A DNA stretch of 5,553 bases from Cycloclasticus sp. (GCA_019090295.1 JAHRWG010000132.1:1-5553); one strand, 5' to 3'; numbered from the stretch's first letter, positions 1 to 5,553 are shown. Notes: generated by a model from the sequence alone, not told the origin. Translations and numbers: made by a program.

Positions 1-136
1 CATGAGCTAGAAATAACCAGCAGCGGCCAAATATTTGTTCTTGTTCCTGCTCATAAATATCTTGATTATGAAAAATAGTACGGTTTTGGCGGCCGGTTTT
101 ATTGTCAACTAACTGACTAACATCTAGTTTACTCAT
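1..136 (-). CDS. Aromatic-ring-hydroxylating dioxygenase, alpha (large) subunit, N-terminal fragment
   Basis: The gene reads leftward from ATG at 136-134 and leaves the window after 45 codons, so only the N-terminus is visible. The peptide begins MSKLDVSQLVDNKTG and later has an IYEQEQEQIF stretch followed by GRCWLFLAH. This matches the N-terminus of Rieske non-haem-iron oxygenase alpha subunits of the naphthalene/biphenyl dioxygenase group, which have a helix of the type ELERIFARxWLFLxHE shortly before the Rieske domain. In that family the alpha subunit holds a [2Fe-2S] Rieske cluster and a mononuclear iron, and with a reductase and ferredoxin it adds O2 to an aromatic ring. The Rieske CxH and catalytic 2-His-1-Asp residues lie outside the window, so activity and substrate cannot be judged. 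AAGGAG (141-146) lies 4 nt before the ATG and fixes the start. The gene is divergent from the moxR operon. The family call is fairly firm; the substrate class is unknown. Confidence 0.82.
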   Translation of the reverse strand, partial: MSKLDVSQLVDNKTGRQNRTIFHNQDIYEQEQEQIFGRCWLFLAH

Positions 137-192
137 GATTCTCCTTTTTAATTGCTATTGGTATTTCAAACATTAGATATCCCTAATATTTC

Positions 193-204
193 TAACGATC
201 GTTA
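193..204. promoter_or_regulatory. Perfect 12-bp palindrome, candidate operator
   Basis: TAACGATCGTTA is perfectly self-complementary. It lies about 4-15 nt downstream of the predicted dioxygenase start point, a position where a bound repressor would block transcription. Dyads of this size are typical of dimeric regulators such as the TetR, MarR or GntR families, which often control aromatic-degradation genes. No regulator gene is visible in the window, so the binding protein is unknown. It is followed by a T run on the plus strand, but the stem could pair only 4 bp around a 4-nt loop, so I do not read it as a terminator. Confidence 0.4.
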
Positions 205-214
205 TTTTTTATTT

Positions 215-242
215 ATAATACTGTTAATAAGTATAGGGTCAA
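215..242 (-). promoter_or_regulatory. Predicted sigma70-type promoter for the dioxygenase gene
   Basis: On the minus strand, TTGACC (242-237, 5 of 6 to the -35 consensus) is followed after 16 bp by TATTAT (220-215, 5 of 6 to the -10 consensus). The predicted start point is near position 208, giving a leader of about 70 nt before the ATG at 136. The region also reads TATAAT on the plus strand (214-219), but no good -35 box accompanies it, so a rightward promoter here is much less certain. This is read by eye from motif matches only. Confidence 0.5.
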
Positions 243-257
243 GTTTTTAATGATTAT

Positions 258-270
258 TTAACTGGGTTAA
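258..270. promoter_or_regulatory. Inverted repeat TTAAC-TGG-GTTAA, candidate upstream operator
   Basis: Two 5-bp arms, TTAAC and GTTAA, flank a 3-nt spacer. The site lies about 16 bp upstream of the predicted dioxygenase -35 box. Its TAAC/GTTA core arms are the same as in the palindrome at 193-204, but the arm spacing is 3 rather than 4 nt. It could be a second binding site for the same regulator or an activator site. In AT-rich sequence a dyad of this size can also arise by chance. Confidence 0.25.
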
Positions 271-543
271 TGTGCAGTTGCCGTTAAAAGCTAGAATTGA
301 AATAACTGTTTATTGTTGATACCGTAATGCTTAGATAACAACTATGCTTAACAATGATTTAGTGGGTACTTTTATGCCATTTGCAGACTAGATTTAACCA
401 GTGGTAAGCAGACGTGTTCTGGGTGACATCAGAAAGATCGCCCATGAAAAGGCGGGCATTCATGACATGAAATAGACTGACCTGTTTTAAGAAAAACATT
501 GAATTTTGATGAATTAGCCCCGATGTATAAGAGGTGTGAAGAT

Positions 544-559
544 AAGCCGAAATCGGCTT
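544..559 (+). other. Small GC-rich hairpin upstream of moxR
   Basis: AAGCCG and CGGCTT pair as a 6-bp stem around the loop AAAT; A-T can also close to give 7 bp with a 2-nt loop. It lies about 73 nt before the moxR start codon and would be in the leader RNA if transcription starts further left. No T tract follows on either strand, so it is not a typical intrinsic terminator. Function unknown. Confidence 0.35.
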
Positions 560-631
560 GAAGTTAGGTGTCGGTAGCAAGTTATTTACCGTCAATACAT
601 TATTGAACATAAGCCAGTAGGATTTGGAATA

Positions 632-1615
632 ATGCCAGAAACAAATTTGAGTGCGTCACAGCAAGCCTTGCAACAATTAAAATTGACAATCAGCCAGCAG
701 ATTATCGGCCAAGAGGCGTTAATAGAACGCATGTTAATTGCCTTATTAGCGGATGGGCATATCTTGGTAGAGGGAGCGCCTGGTTTGGCAAAAACGCGGG
801 CCATTAACGTACTTAGTAAAGGTATTGAAGCAGATTTTCACCGGGTGCAGTTTACCCCAGATTTATTGCCGTCTGATTTAACCGGTACCGATATTTATCG
901 TCCGCAGCAAGGCAGTTTCGAATTTCAAAAAGGGCCATTATTTCATAACTTGGTGTTGGCCGATGAGATCAACCGGGCACCGGCAAAAGTTCAAGCAGCC
1001 TTGTTAGAGGCAATGGCTGAAAGACAAATTACTGTCGGCTCAGCCACTTACCCTTTACCACCTTTATTTATGGTGATGGCAACTCAGAATCCACTTGAAC
1101 AAGAAGGGACGTATGCGTTACCAGAAGCGCAGTTAGATCGGTTTTTATTGCACATTAAAATTGATTACCCAAATGCAGAGCATGAGAAGAAAATTCTGCA
1201 CTTAGCTCGCGCTGAAGCAAGCGGTAAGGGCGTTGAGCAGGAAGAACGAGAAACCATTAGTCAGCAACGTTTGTTTGATGCACGGCAAGAAGTGTTGGCC
1301 GTTTATATGAGCGATGATTTGGAAGATTATTTGCTACAACTGGTGCTTGCAACGCGTCAGCCAGAGGCCTATGGTGACGACTTAGCCGCATGGTTGCAAT
1401 ACGGTGCAAGCCCCAGAGCCAGCATTGCATTGGATCGTTGCGCACGCGCAAAAGCATGGTTGCAAGGGCGCGACTTTGTTAGCCCAGAAGATATTCAAGA
1501 TATTGCCTATGACGTGCTACGCCATCGGTTGATTTTATCGTATGAAGCAGAGGCTGAAGGCATCACCAGTGATCATTGCATTAAGGAAATAATTGCTCGA
1601 GTTGCCGTGCCTTAA
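632..1615 (+). CDS. moxR: MoxR-family AAA+ ATPase
   Basis: A 327-residue cytoplasmic AAA+ ATPase of the MoxR group, near the usual family length. Visible motifs are Walker A GAPGLAKT (residues 48-55), Walker B LVLADEINR (107-115), sensor 1 ATQNP (150-154), the arginine-finger segment EAQLDRF (R170) and sensor 2 in GASPRAS (R262); the C-terminal lid domain follows. All catalytic residues are present. MoxR ATPases act as chaperone-like machines with VWA-domain partners, some in metalloenzyme maturation and some in envelope or oxidative-stress tolerance. Here the next genes encode a DUF58 protein and two VWA proteins, which points to the Bat (aerotolerance-type) version. The start is supported by TAGGA (618-622) 9 nt before the ATG. 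It is the first gene of the operon; its stop codon touches the next ATG. The family call is secure; the client is unknown. Confidence 0.95.
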   Translation: MPETNLSASQQALQQLKLTISQQIIGQEALIERMLIALLADGHILVEGAPGLAKTRAINVLSKGIEADFHRVQFTPDLLPSDLTGTDIYRPQQGSFEFQKGPLFHNLVLADEINRAPAKVQAALLEAMAERQITVGSATYPLPPLFMVMATQNPLEQEGTYALPEAQLDRFLLHIKIDYPNAEHEKKILHLARAEASGKGVEQEERETISQQRLFDARQEVLAVYMSDDLEDYLLQLVLATRQPEAYGDDLAAWLQYGASPRASIALDRCARAKAWLQGRDFVSPEDIQDIAYDVLRHRLILSYEAEAEGITSDHCIKEIIARVAVP

Positions 1616-2509
1616 ATGGAGGCGATAGATGAGCACGAGCCACGGATTAAGGTATCACTAAAAACCCTGGTCAACTTGGTTAAACAAGCCCCTTTAGTTG
1701 ATTTGTCACATAAACAAATTCGAGCAGGACAAAGTGGTGAGTATGTCTCACGTTTTAAAGGGCGTGGTATGGAGTTTGATGAAACGCGTTTATATCAACC
1801 AGGGGATGATATTCGCAGTATTGACTGGCGAGTGACGGCGCGAACCAATGTCACGCACAGTAAAGTTTTTCGTGAAGAACGGGAGCGCCCAGTATTTATC
1901 TCAGTGGATTCTCGCCCCGCGATGCGGTTTGCTACCCGTGGTGTTTTTAAGTCAGTACAAGCAACAAAGTTAGCTGCTTTATTGGCTTGGGCGGCGCATT
2001 TAAATGGAGACCGTATAGGCGGCCAAGTATTTAATGAGAAGGGCTGTCAGGAACTAAAGCCAGCATCGGGGAAGCGAGCCGTTTTACATTTTTTAAATGC
2101 CCTAGTGACGCCTAATCCAGGAAATGAACTGGATAATATTGCCTTGGAAAAAATATTGTTACGTTTAATTCAACACGCAAAGCCGGGGAGCTTGTTGTAC
2201 ATTATCAGTGATTTTCGTGGCTTAGATGAGCGCTTGGACGCGTATTTATCCAAACTGGCCCGTCATTGTGAGGTGGTGTTAATTCAAGTATATGACCCAT
2301 TAGAAAGTCATTTGCCTGCAAAAGGACGTTACCGTTTAAGTGATGGGTCGGTGGATATAACCATTGATAGTGGTGATACGCAGCGTGTTCTAGCTTATCA
2401 ACAGCAATTCCAGCAACGCCAACAACACTTAATGACGTTGTGTAAAAAATGGCGGATGAACCTACTACAATGCAGCACCCAACAGCAGCCGATTGAGGCG
2501 TTAAATTAA
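1616..2509 (+). CDS. DUF58 domain protein (VWA-like MoxR partner)
   Basis: A 297-residue protein of the DUF58 family, the usual companion of MoxR. The hallmark segment lies at residues 49-77, with GRGMEFDETR, YQPGDDIRSIDWR and TART, followed by FREERERPV (85-93). A VWA-like fold follows: VDSRPAMRF sits where the metal-site motif DxSxS would be, but only the Asp (D98) is kept, with R100 and A102 in place of Ser. A later ISDFRG (197-202) corresponds to the second Asp loop. Deviant MIDAS motifs are common in DUF58 proteins. No membrane segment is seen, so it is probably cytoplasmic or peripheral beside MoxR. The ATG follows the moxR TAA directly and has no upstream Shine-Dalgarno sequence; a GGAGG lies just inside the gene. 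No other in-frame ATG, GTG or TTG start is nearby, so coupling to moxR termination is the likely mode of initiation. Confidence 0.92.
   Translation: MEAIDEHEPRIKVSLKTLVNLVKQAPLVDLSHKQIRAGQSGEYVSRFKGRGMEFDETRLYQPGDDIRSIDWRVTARTNVTHSKVFREERERPVFISVDSRPAMRFATRGVFKSVQATKLAALLAWAAHLNGDRIGGQVFNEKGCQELKPASGKRAVLHFLNALVTPNPGNELDNIALEKILLRLIQHAKPGSLLYIISDFRGLDERLDAYLSKLARHCEVVLIQVYDPLESHLPAKGRYRLSDGSVDITIDSGDTQRVLAYQQQFQQRQQHLMTLCKKWRMNLLQCSTQQQPIEALN
1618..1622 (+). promoter_or_regulatory. Shine-Dalgarno-like GGAGG inside the start of the DUF58 gene
   Basis: GGAGG begins at the last base of the DUF58 start codon and so cannot serve that codon. It is ideally spaced (6 nt) from an out-of-frame ATG at 1629, which opens a frame of only 10 codons ending at 1661. 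It may keep terminating ribosomes near the TAA-ATG junction, or it may be a coincidence of the Met-Glu-Ala codons. Confidence 0.35.
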
Positions 2510-2973
2510 TGGAACCATCATTAAACCTGCGTGATATTCACTTACCTGATGCGATGAGCATTTGGCCGCCTGCAATTGGCTGGTGGTTATTGCTCATTCT
2601 TATACCTATATTGATAGTCATCGGCTGGTTTTTGTTTAAACGATTGACCAGGCGCACAGCATTAAAAGGCGCAAGAAGCCTATTGGTCGACATTAAGCGC
2701 CAAGCAGCTGGCGATAAAGGCCAAACCATACGTGCCTTATCGCATTGCTTACGACGATTTCATATGAGCAATGGGCAACGAGAGCAAGTGGCTGGCTTAA
2801 GTGGGCAGGCCTGGTTATTGTACTTAGATGGCCTTGTTGATGGCACGCCTTTTAGCGGTGGCATTGGCCGCTGTTTAGTAGATGCGCCATACCAAAAAAC
2901 GATTGCCGATGATGTGGACATTAATGCGCTTATCGAACTGTGTGAGACAACGTTGAAGGGGCAAAACAGATGA
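2509..2973 (+). CDS. DUF4381 membrane protein of the MoxR/Bat operon
   Basis: A 154-residue protein matching DUF4381, a small family found between DUF58 and batA genes in Gammaproteobacteria. The N-terminus has the typical LRDIHLPDA (residues 7-15) and WPPAIGWW (19-26). A single hydrophobic membrane segment spans about residues 24-44, followed by the basic KRLTRR. The positive-inside rule then puts the N-terminus in the periplasm and the C-terminal domain in the cytoplasm. That domain has LSHCLRRF (77-84) and the family-like VAGLSGQAWLLYLD (94-107). Its biochemical role is not established; position and topology suggest that it links the cytoplasmic ATPase/DUF58 pair to the membrane VWA proteins. 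The start overlaps the DUF58 stop by 1 nt (TAATG), with GAGG (2495-2498) 10 nt upstream. Confidence 0.85.
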   Translation: MEPSLNLRDIHLPDAMSIWPPAIGWWLLLILIPILIVIGWFLFKRLTRRTALKGARSLLVDIKRQAAGDKGQTIRALSHCLRRFHMSNGQREQVAGLSGQAWLLYLDGLVDGTPFSGGIGRCLVDAPYQKTIADDVDINALIELCETTLKGQNR

Positions 2974-3953
2974 TTCAATTAGCCTCACCTTGGCTGTTAT
3001 TGGCCATTATATTACCCCTAATATACCGTTACTTACTGCCACCAAAGCTGGTGTTGGAGCAGGCGGCATTAAAGGTGCCATTTTTAGAAGATTTTGATCA
3101 ATTTGAACACTCGGTTATTTCACAACAAAAAAAATGGCCAGTTATTTTAGCGAGTATTGCATGGGTATTATTGGTGTTTGCTTGCGCACGCCCACAGTGG
3201 TTAGGTGAACCGATTGAACAAGCGGTGAGTGGACGTGACTTGATGCTGGCGGTGGACGTATCGGGTAGCATGAAAGAAAAAGACTTTGTACTAAATGGTC
3301 AGCAGATTGACCGTTTAAGCGCCACCAAACACGTTGCAAGTGAGTTTATTCAACGTCGAATTGGTGATCGTCTTGGGTTGATTTTATTTGGTACCACGGC
3401 GTACTTACAAACCCCGTTAACTTTTGATAGGCAAACGGTGGCAACCTTATTGAAGGAATCCTTTATTGGTATTACCGATGATGAACCCGCGACCTCAATT
3501 GGCGATGCAATTGGCGTGGCCGTTAAACATTTGAAAAATGAACAAACAAATAGCCGCGTGCTGGTGTTGTTAACTGATGGGGCGAATACAGCAGGTACCA
3601 GTCCTATCCGAGCGGCTCAATTAGCCGCTGATCATCAGTTGAAAATTTACACCATTGGCATTGGTGCGGATGAAATGTTAGTGCGCAGTTTGTTTGGTAA
3701 CCGAACCTATAACCCCTCACGTGATTTAGATGAAAAAATGCTTAACGCGATTGCCGATAAAACCCAAGGGCGATATTTTCGTGCCCGTAATAAAGAACAA
3801 TTAGACGCTATTTATCAATTGTTGGACGAGCTTGAGCCGGTTGAAAAAGACAAACAATTTTACCGTCCGATGACAGAGTTATATCACTGGCCTTTGGCAC
3901 TAGCACTGTTGTTAGCAGCTGGGGTTGCGGTGTCACGTTTGAGGTTTAAATGA
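2970..3953 (+). CDS. batA: BatA-type VWA-domain membrane protein
   Basis: A 327-residue protein with the BatA layout: a hydrophobic N-terminal segment (about 6-23), a second membrane segment (57-73), a VWA domain (about 89-290) and a C-terminal membrane segment (306-322) ending in the basic RLRFK. The metal-ion-dependent adhesion site looks complete: D96-V-S98-G-S100 in VDVSGSM, T175 in PATSIGDAIG and D203 in LLTDGANTAG. Basic residues after the first and last membrane segments suggest that the VWA domain faces the periplasm. Proteins of this family are membrane partners of MoxR in the Bat operon, which has been tied to oxidative and envelope stress tolerance in several bacteria. Its ATG lies within the DUF4381 stop (4-nt ATGA overlap), with AAGGGG (2956-2961) 8 nt upstream. 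The family is clear; the exact function here is inferred. Confidence 0.92.
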   Translation: MIQLASPWLLLAIILPLIYRYLLPPKLVLEQAALKVPFLEDFDQFEHSVISQQKKWPVILASIAWVLLVFACARPQWLGEPIEQAVSGRDLMLAVDVSGSMKEKDFVLNGQQIDRLSATKHVASEFIQRRIGDRLGLILFGTTAYLQTPLTFDRQTVATLLKESFIGITDDEPATSIGDAIGVAVKHLKNEQTNSRVLVLLTDGANTAGTSPIRAAQLAADHQLKIYTIGIGADEMLVRSLFGNRTYNPSRDLDEKMLNAIADKTQGRYFRARNKEQLDAIYQLLDELEPVEKDKQFYRPMTELYHWPLALALLLAAGVAVSRLRFK

Positions 3954-5553
3954 ACATGTCCGATTTTCACTTTATCCGACCATACTACTTGCTGGCATTG
4001 ATACCGTTGGTGATTTTTATTGTATTCGCACTTAAAAATAAGCTTAAGCAAGGCGACTGGAATGAGGTGTGTGATGCGGAGTTATTGCCCTATATCTTGC
4101 AGCAAATACCTTCCAAACAGAGTCATTGGATGCTGCTCACTCTTTCCTTAGCAGGGTTATTAGGGGTGATTGCCTTAGCAGGGCCGACTTGGCAACGTTT
4201 GGATTCACCCGTGTTTCGTAATGATGCGGCTTTAATTATTGCGTTAAACTTGTCGCAAACAATGGATGCACAAGATATAAAGCCGAGTCGAGTTGCGCGT
4301 GCTCGCTATAAAATAGCCGATATCTTGAGGCAGCGAAAAGATGGTTTGACAGCTCTATTGGTCTTCTCGGGAGATGCGTTTACCGTGACGCCACTAACGG
4401 CTGATGTAGCCACCATTGAAAACCAGCTGAGTGCGCTTGAAACAAACATTATGCCGAGTAGCGGTAATAATACAGCTGCCGCTATAAAACTAGCCGTGCA
4501 GTTATTACAGCAAGGAGCGCAGCAACAGGGGGATATATTTCTCCTCACCGATGGGATTGGTGAGCAAGACCCCGATGATTTAATTAAGCTAGTGGGTCAG
4601 TACAAGCTGTCAGTCTTAGGCGTTGGTACCGAACAAGGTGCACCAGTGACCCTTGCTAGGGGCGGTTTTTTGAAGGACTCAGCAGGTAATATTGTGTTAT
4701 CGAGTTTACCCGCAGGCCAGTTAAAGAGTCTCGCTAAATCAGGTCAGGGCGTGTATCAACAAGTCACCCTGAATGATGATGATATCAATGCTTTGGTGGC
4801 AGGGTTGAATAAGGCGAGTGCAGCGGACTCTAAGCAGCAAAGCAGCGGCGTAATAGAGCAATGGCAAGATCAAGGGGTTTGGCTGTTATGGCTATTGTTA
4901 CCACTGGCCGCATTAAGTTTTCGAAAGGGTTTTTTGTCACTGGCCTTACTGCTGGTTTTGCCGATACCACAAACGAGTTATGCGGTGTCTTGGCAAGACC
5001 TTTGGTTAAATAAAAACCAACAGGCGCAGCAAGCTTTTCAACACGAGGAGTTTGAACAGGCAGCTGAGTTGTTTGAATCGGCAAAATGGAAAGCGGCTGC
5101 GCAATATAAGGCAGGCCAATATCAGCAAGCCGCCGACAGCCTAAAGGGTATTGATACAGCCGATGCTCATTATAATAGAGGGAATGCTTTAGCCAAGGCT
5201 GGGCAGTTAGAAGCGGCATTAGATGCCTATCAGCAAGCGTTAACAGGTAATCCGAATAATGAAGATGCTGCCTTTAACCTAAAAAAAGGGAAAGAGGCAT
5301 TGAAACAGCAGAAGGACCAGCAACAGCAACAACAAGATAATAACCAGCAAAAAGGTGACCAGAAGTCGGATAAGCCATCGGATGATTCGCAACAAGAAAA
5401 ACAACAGAGCGAGCAATCACAGAACGAACAATCGCAGAACGAACAATCGCAGAACGAACAATCACAGAACGAACAATCACAGAACGAACAATCACAGAAC
5501 GAACAATCACAGAACGAACAATCACAGAACGAACAATCACAGAACGAACAATC
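3950..5553 (+). CDS. batB: BatB/BatC-type VWA-TPR fusion protein, 3' end missing
   Basis: Open to the right edge (534 complete codons), starting in an ATGA overlap with batA; GAGG (3941-3944) lies 5 nt upstream. An in-frame ATG at 3956 is an alternative. Membrane segments lie at about residues 11-28 and 60-78. A VWA domain follows (about 90-290), with IIALNLSQTMDAQDIKPSR at the metal-site loop and LLTDGIG (D201) later. The loop has N100 and T104 where DxSxS expects Asp and Ser. Two more hydrophobic segments (309-323 and 327-343) precede QTSYAVSWQDLWL, which resembles a signal-peptide end and the start of separate BatC proteins. TPR units follow, the clearest being residues 405-438 with AHYNRGNALAKAG, and then a Gln-rich region and a QSQNE repeat. 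The gene thus joins BatB and BatC, a common arrangement in Gammaproteobacteria. The VWA and TPR parts are predicted to be periplasmic. A batD gene is expected downstream. Confidence 0.9.
   Translation, partial: MNMSDFHFIRPYYLLALIPLVIFIVFALKNKLKQGDWNEVCDAELLPYILQQIPSKQSHWMLLTLSLAGLLGVIALAGPTWQRLDSPVFRNDAALIIALNLSQTMDAQDIKPSRVARARYKIADILRQRKDGLTALLVFSGDAFTVTPLTADVATIENQLSALETNIMPSSGNNTAAAIKLAVQLLQQGAQQQGDIFLLTDGIGEQDPDDLIKLVGQYKLSVLGVGTEQGAPVTLARGGFLKDSAGNIVLSSLPAGQLKSLAKSGQGVYQQVTLNDDDINALVAGLNKASAADSKQQSSGVIEQWQDQGVWLLWLLLPLAALSFRKGFLSLALLLVLPIPQTSYAVSWQDLWLNKNQQAQQAFQHEEFEQAAELFESAKWKAAAQYKAGQYQQAADSLKGIDTADAHYNRGNALAKAGQLEAALDAYQQALTGNPNNEDAAFNLKKGKEALKQQKDQQQQQQDNNQQKGDQKSDKPSDDSQQEKQQSEQSQNEQSQNEQSQNEQSQNEQSQNEQSQNEQSQNEQSQNEQSQNEQ
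5162..5263 (+). other. TPR unit within the BatB/BatC fusion
   Basis: This encodes residues 405-438, exactly 34 residues, with the TPR pattern: AHYNRGNALAKAG in helix A, then LEAALDAYQQAL in helix B and a closing NPNNE. A less regular unit precedes it (about 356-403, with FEQAAELFESAKW and AAAQYKAGQYQQAA). TPR domains bind protein partners; the partner is not known here. Confidence 0.8.
5303..5413 (+). other. Gln-rich low-complexity linker in BatB/BatC
   Basis: This encodes residues 452-488, dominated by Gln with Lys, Asp, Asn and Ser, including a run of six Gln at 457-462 written with mixed CAG and CAA codons. It follows the TPR region and leads into the pentapeptide repeat. It is predicted to be disordered. 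Low-complexity Gln-rich tails are common at this position in the family, so the tract itself is not unusual. Confidence 0.75.
5414..5553 (+). repeat. 15-bp in-frame tandem repeat encoding QSQNE, continuing past the window
   Basis: Nine complete direct copies of CAATCACAGAACGAA (5414-5548) plus the first 5 nt of a tenth reach the window edge. Copies 2 and 3 (5429-5458) carry TCG instead of TCA, a silent change; all others are identical. Each copy encodes Gln-Ser-Gln-Asn-Glu from residue 489 of BatB/BatC. The 15-bp unit keeps the frame when copies are gained or lost. Near-identity at the DNA level, synonymous sites included, indicates recent expansion by slippage or unequal recombination. The true copy number cannot be seen because the array is cut by the window end. 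Confidence 0.97.

Larger units (their letters stand above)
137..631. other. Divergent intergenic region between the dioxygenase gene and moxR
   Basis: About 495 bp with no convincing gene. The left half (roughly 137-360) is strongly AT-rich and carries the dioxygenase promoter and two dyads. The right half is more mixed. A weak -10-like TATAAG (526-531) could serve moxR, but I see no good -35 at the right distance, so the operon promoter is unassigned. A minus-strand open frame (610-359, 83 codons) has no Shine-Dalgarno sequence, overlaps the moxR ribosome site and encodes nothing recognisable. Short plus-strand frames, for example ATG at 524 with 12 codons, have no supporting signals. No tRNA or riboswitch consensus was recognised. 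Confidence 0.7.

Noticed and set aside
193..210. Intrinsic terminator (palindrome followed by a T run)
   Set aside because: The dyad has no separate loop, so only about 4 bp could pair, and no upstream rightward gene is there to terminate.
214..219. Rightward promoter from the perfect TATAAT on the plus strand
   Set aside because: No acceptable -35 box lies 16-18 bp upstream, and the bases are explained by the minus-strand -10 box and local AT richness.
544..559. Intrinsic terminator at the hairpin before moxR
   Set aside because: The stem is GC-rich, but no U tract follows on either strand.
359..610. Minus-strand open frame of 83 codons in the intergenic region
   Set aside because: No Shine-Dalgarno sequence before its ATG, it overlaps the moxR leader, its composition is not protein-like for this genome, and no family was recognised.
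1629..1661. Out-of-frame 10-codon ORF with good GGAGG spacing
   Set aside because: Too short to call a gene, and it lies inside the DUF58 coding region; kept only as a translation-start observation.
4830..5219. Minus-strand open frame of 129 codons
   Set aside because: It lies opposite the well-supported BatB/BatC coding region and shows no recognisable domain or ribosome site.
5274..5540. Minus-strand open frame with repeated IVRSV
   Set aside because: It is the reverse complement of the QSQNE-coding repeat; the 15-bp unit has no stop in that frame. The plus-strand frame continues a clear VWA-TPR protein.
5414..5553. CRISPR-like array
   Set aside because: The copies are contiguous 15-bp units without spacers and lie in frame within a protein gene.

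Overview
The window shows a conserved gammaproteobacterial membrane-stress/chaperone cluster: a MoxR-type AAA+ ATPase, a DUF58 protein, a DUF4381 membrane protein, a BatA-type VWA protein and a BatB/BatC-type VWA-TPR fusion. All read rightward. Divergent to them, on the left edge, lie the first 45 codons of a Rieske-type aromatic-ring-hydroxylating dioxygenase alpha subunit. By eye the base composition is moderately AT-rich (GC in the low 40s). A ring-hydroxylating dioxygenase, a marine-gammaproteobacterial Bat gene order and this composition together would suit a marine aromatic-hydrocarbon degrader such as Cycloclasticus. That assignment is an inference, not something the sequence proves.

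Layout. Positions 1-136 (minus) hold the start of the dioxygenase gene, with a good Shine-Dalgarno sequence. Positions 137-631 are an AT-rich divergent intergenic region. It holds a good sigma70-like promoter for the dioxygenase, a perfect 12-bp palindrome just downstream of its predicted start point, a second related inverted repeat upstream of the -35 box, and a small GC-rich hairpin near the moxR side. Positions 632-5553 are one tightly packed operon whose genes abut or overlap by 1-4 bases: moxR, DUF58, DUF4381, batA and the batB/C fusion. The last gene runs off the right end inside a perfect in-frame 15-bp tandem repeat. A batD-type gene would be expected after it, outside the window.

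How the genes probably work together: in this family the cytoplasmic MoxR ATPase acts with membrane-anchored VWA proteins as a chaperone-like or envelope-stress system. DUF58 is the cytoplasmic VWA-like partner, and DUF4381 is a small membrane-anchored component. BatA and BatB place VWA domains, and here also a TPR domain, on the periplasmic side, judged from hydrophobic segments and positively charged flanks. Client proteins are not known from the sequence.

The operon itself is a known type, and I found no clearly undescribed system. The points most worth checking are the degenerate metal-binding (MIDAS) motif in BatB beside an intact one in BatA, the recently expanded QSQNE repeat, the paired operator-like palindromes at the dioxygenase promoter, and the odd translation start of the DUF58 gene.
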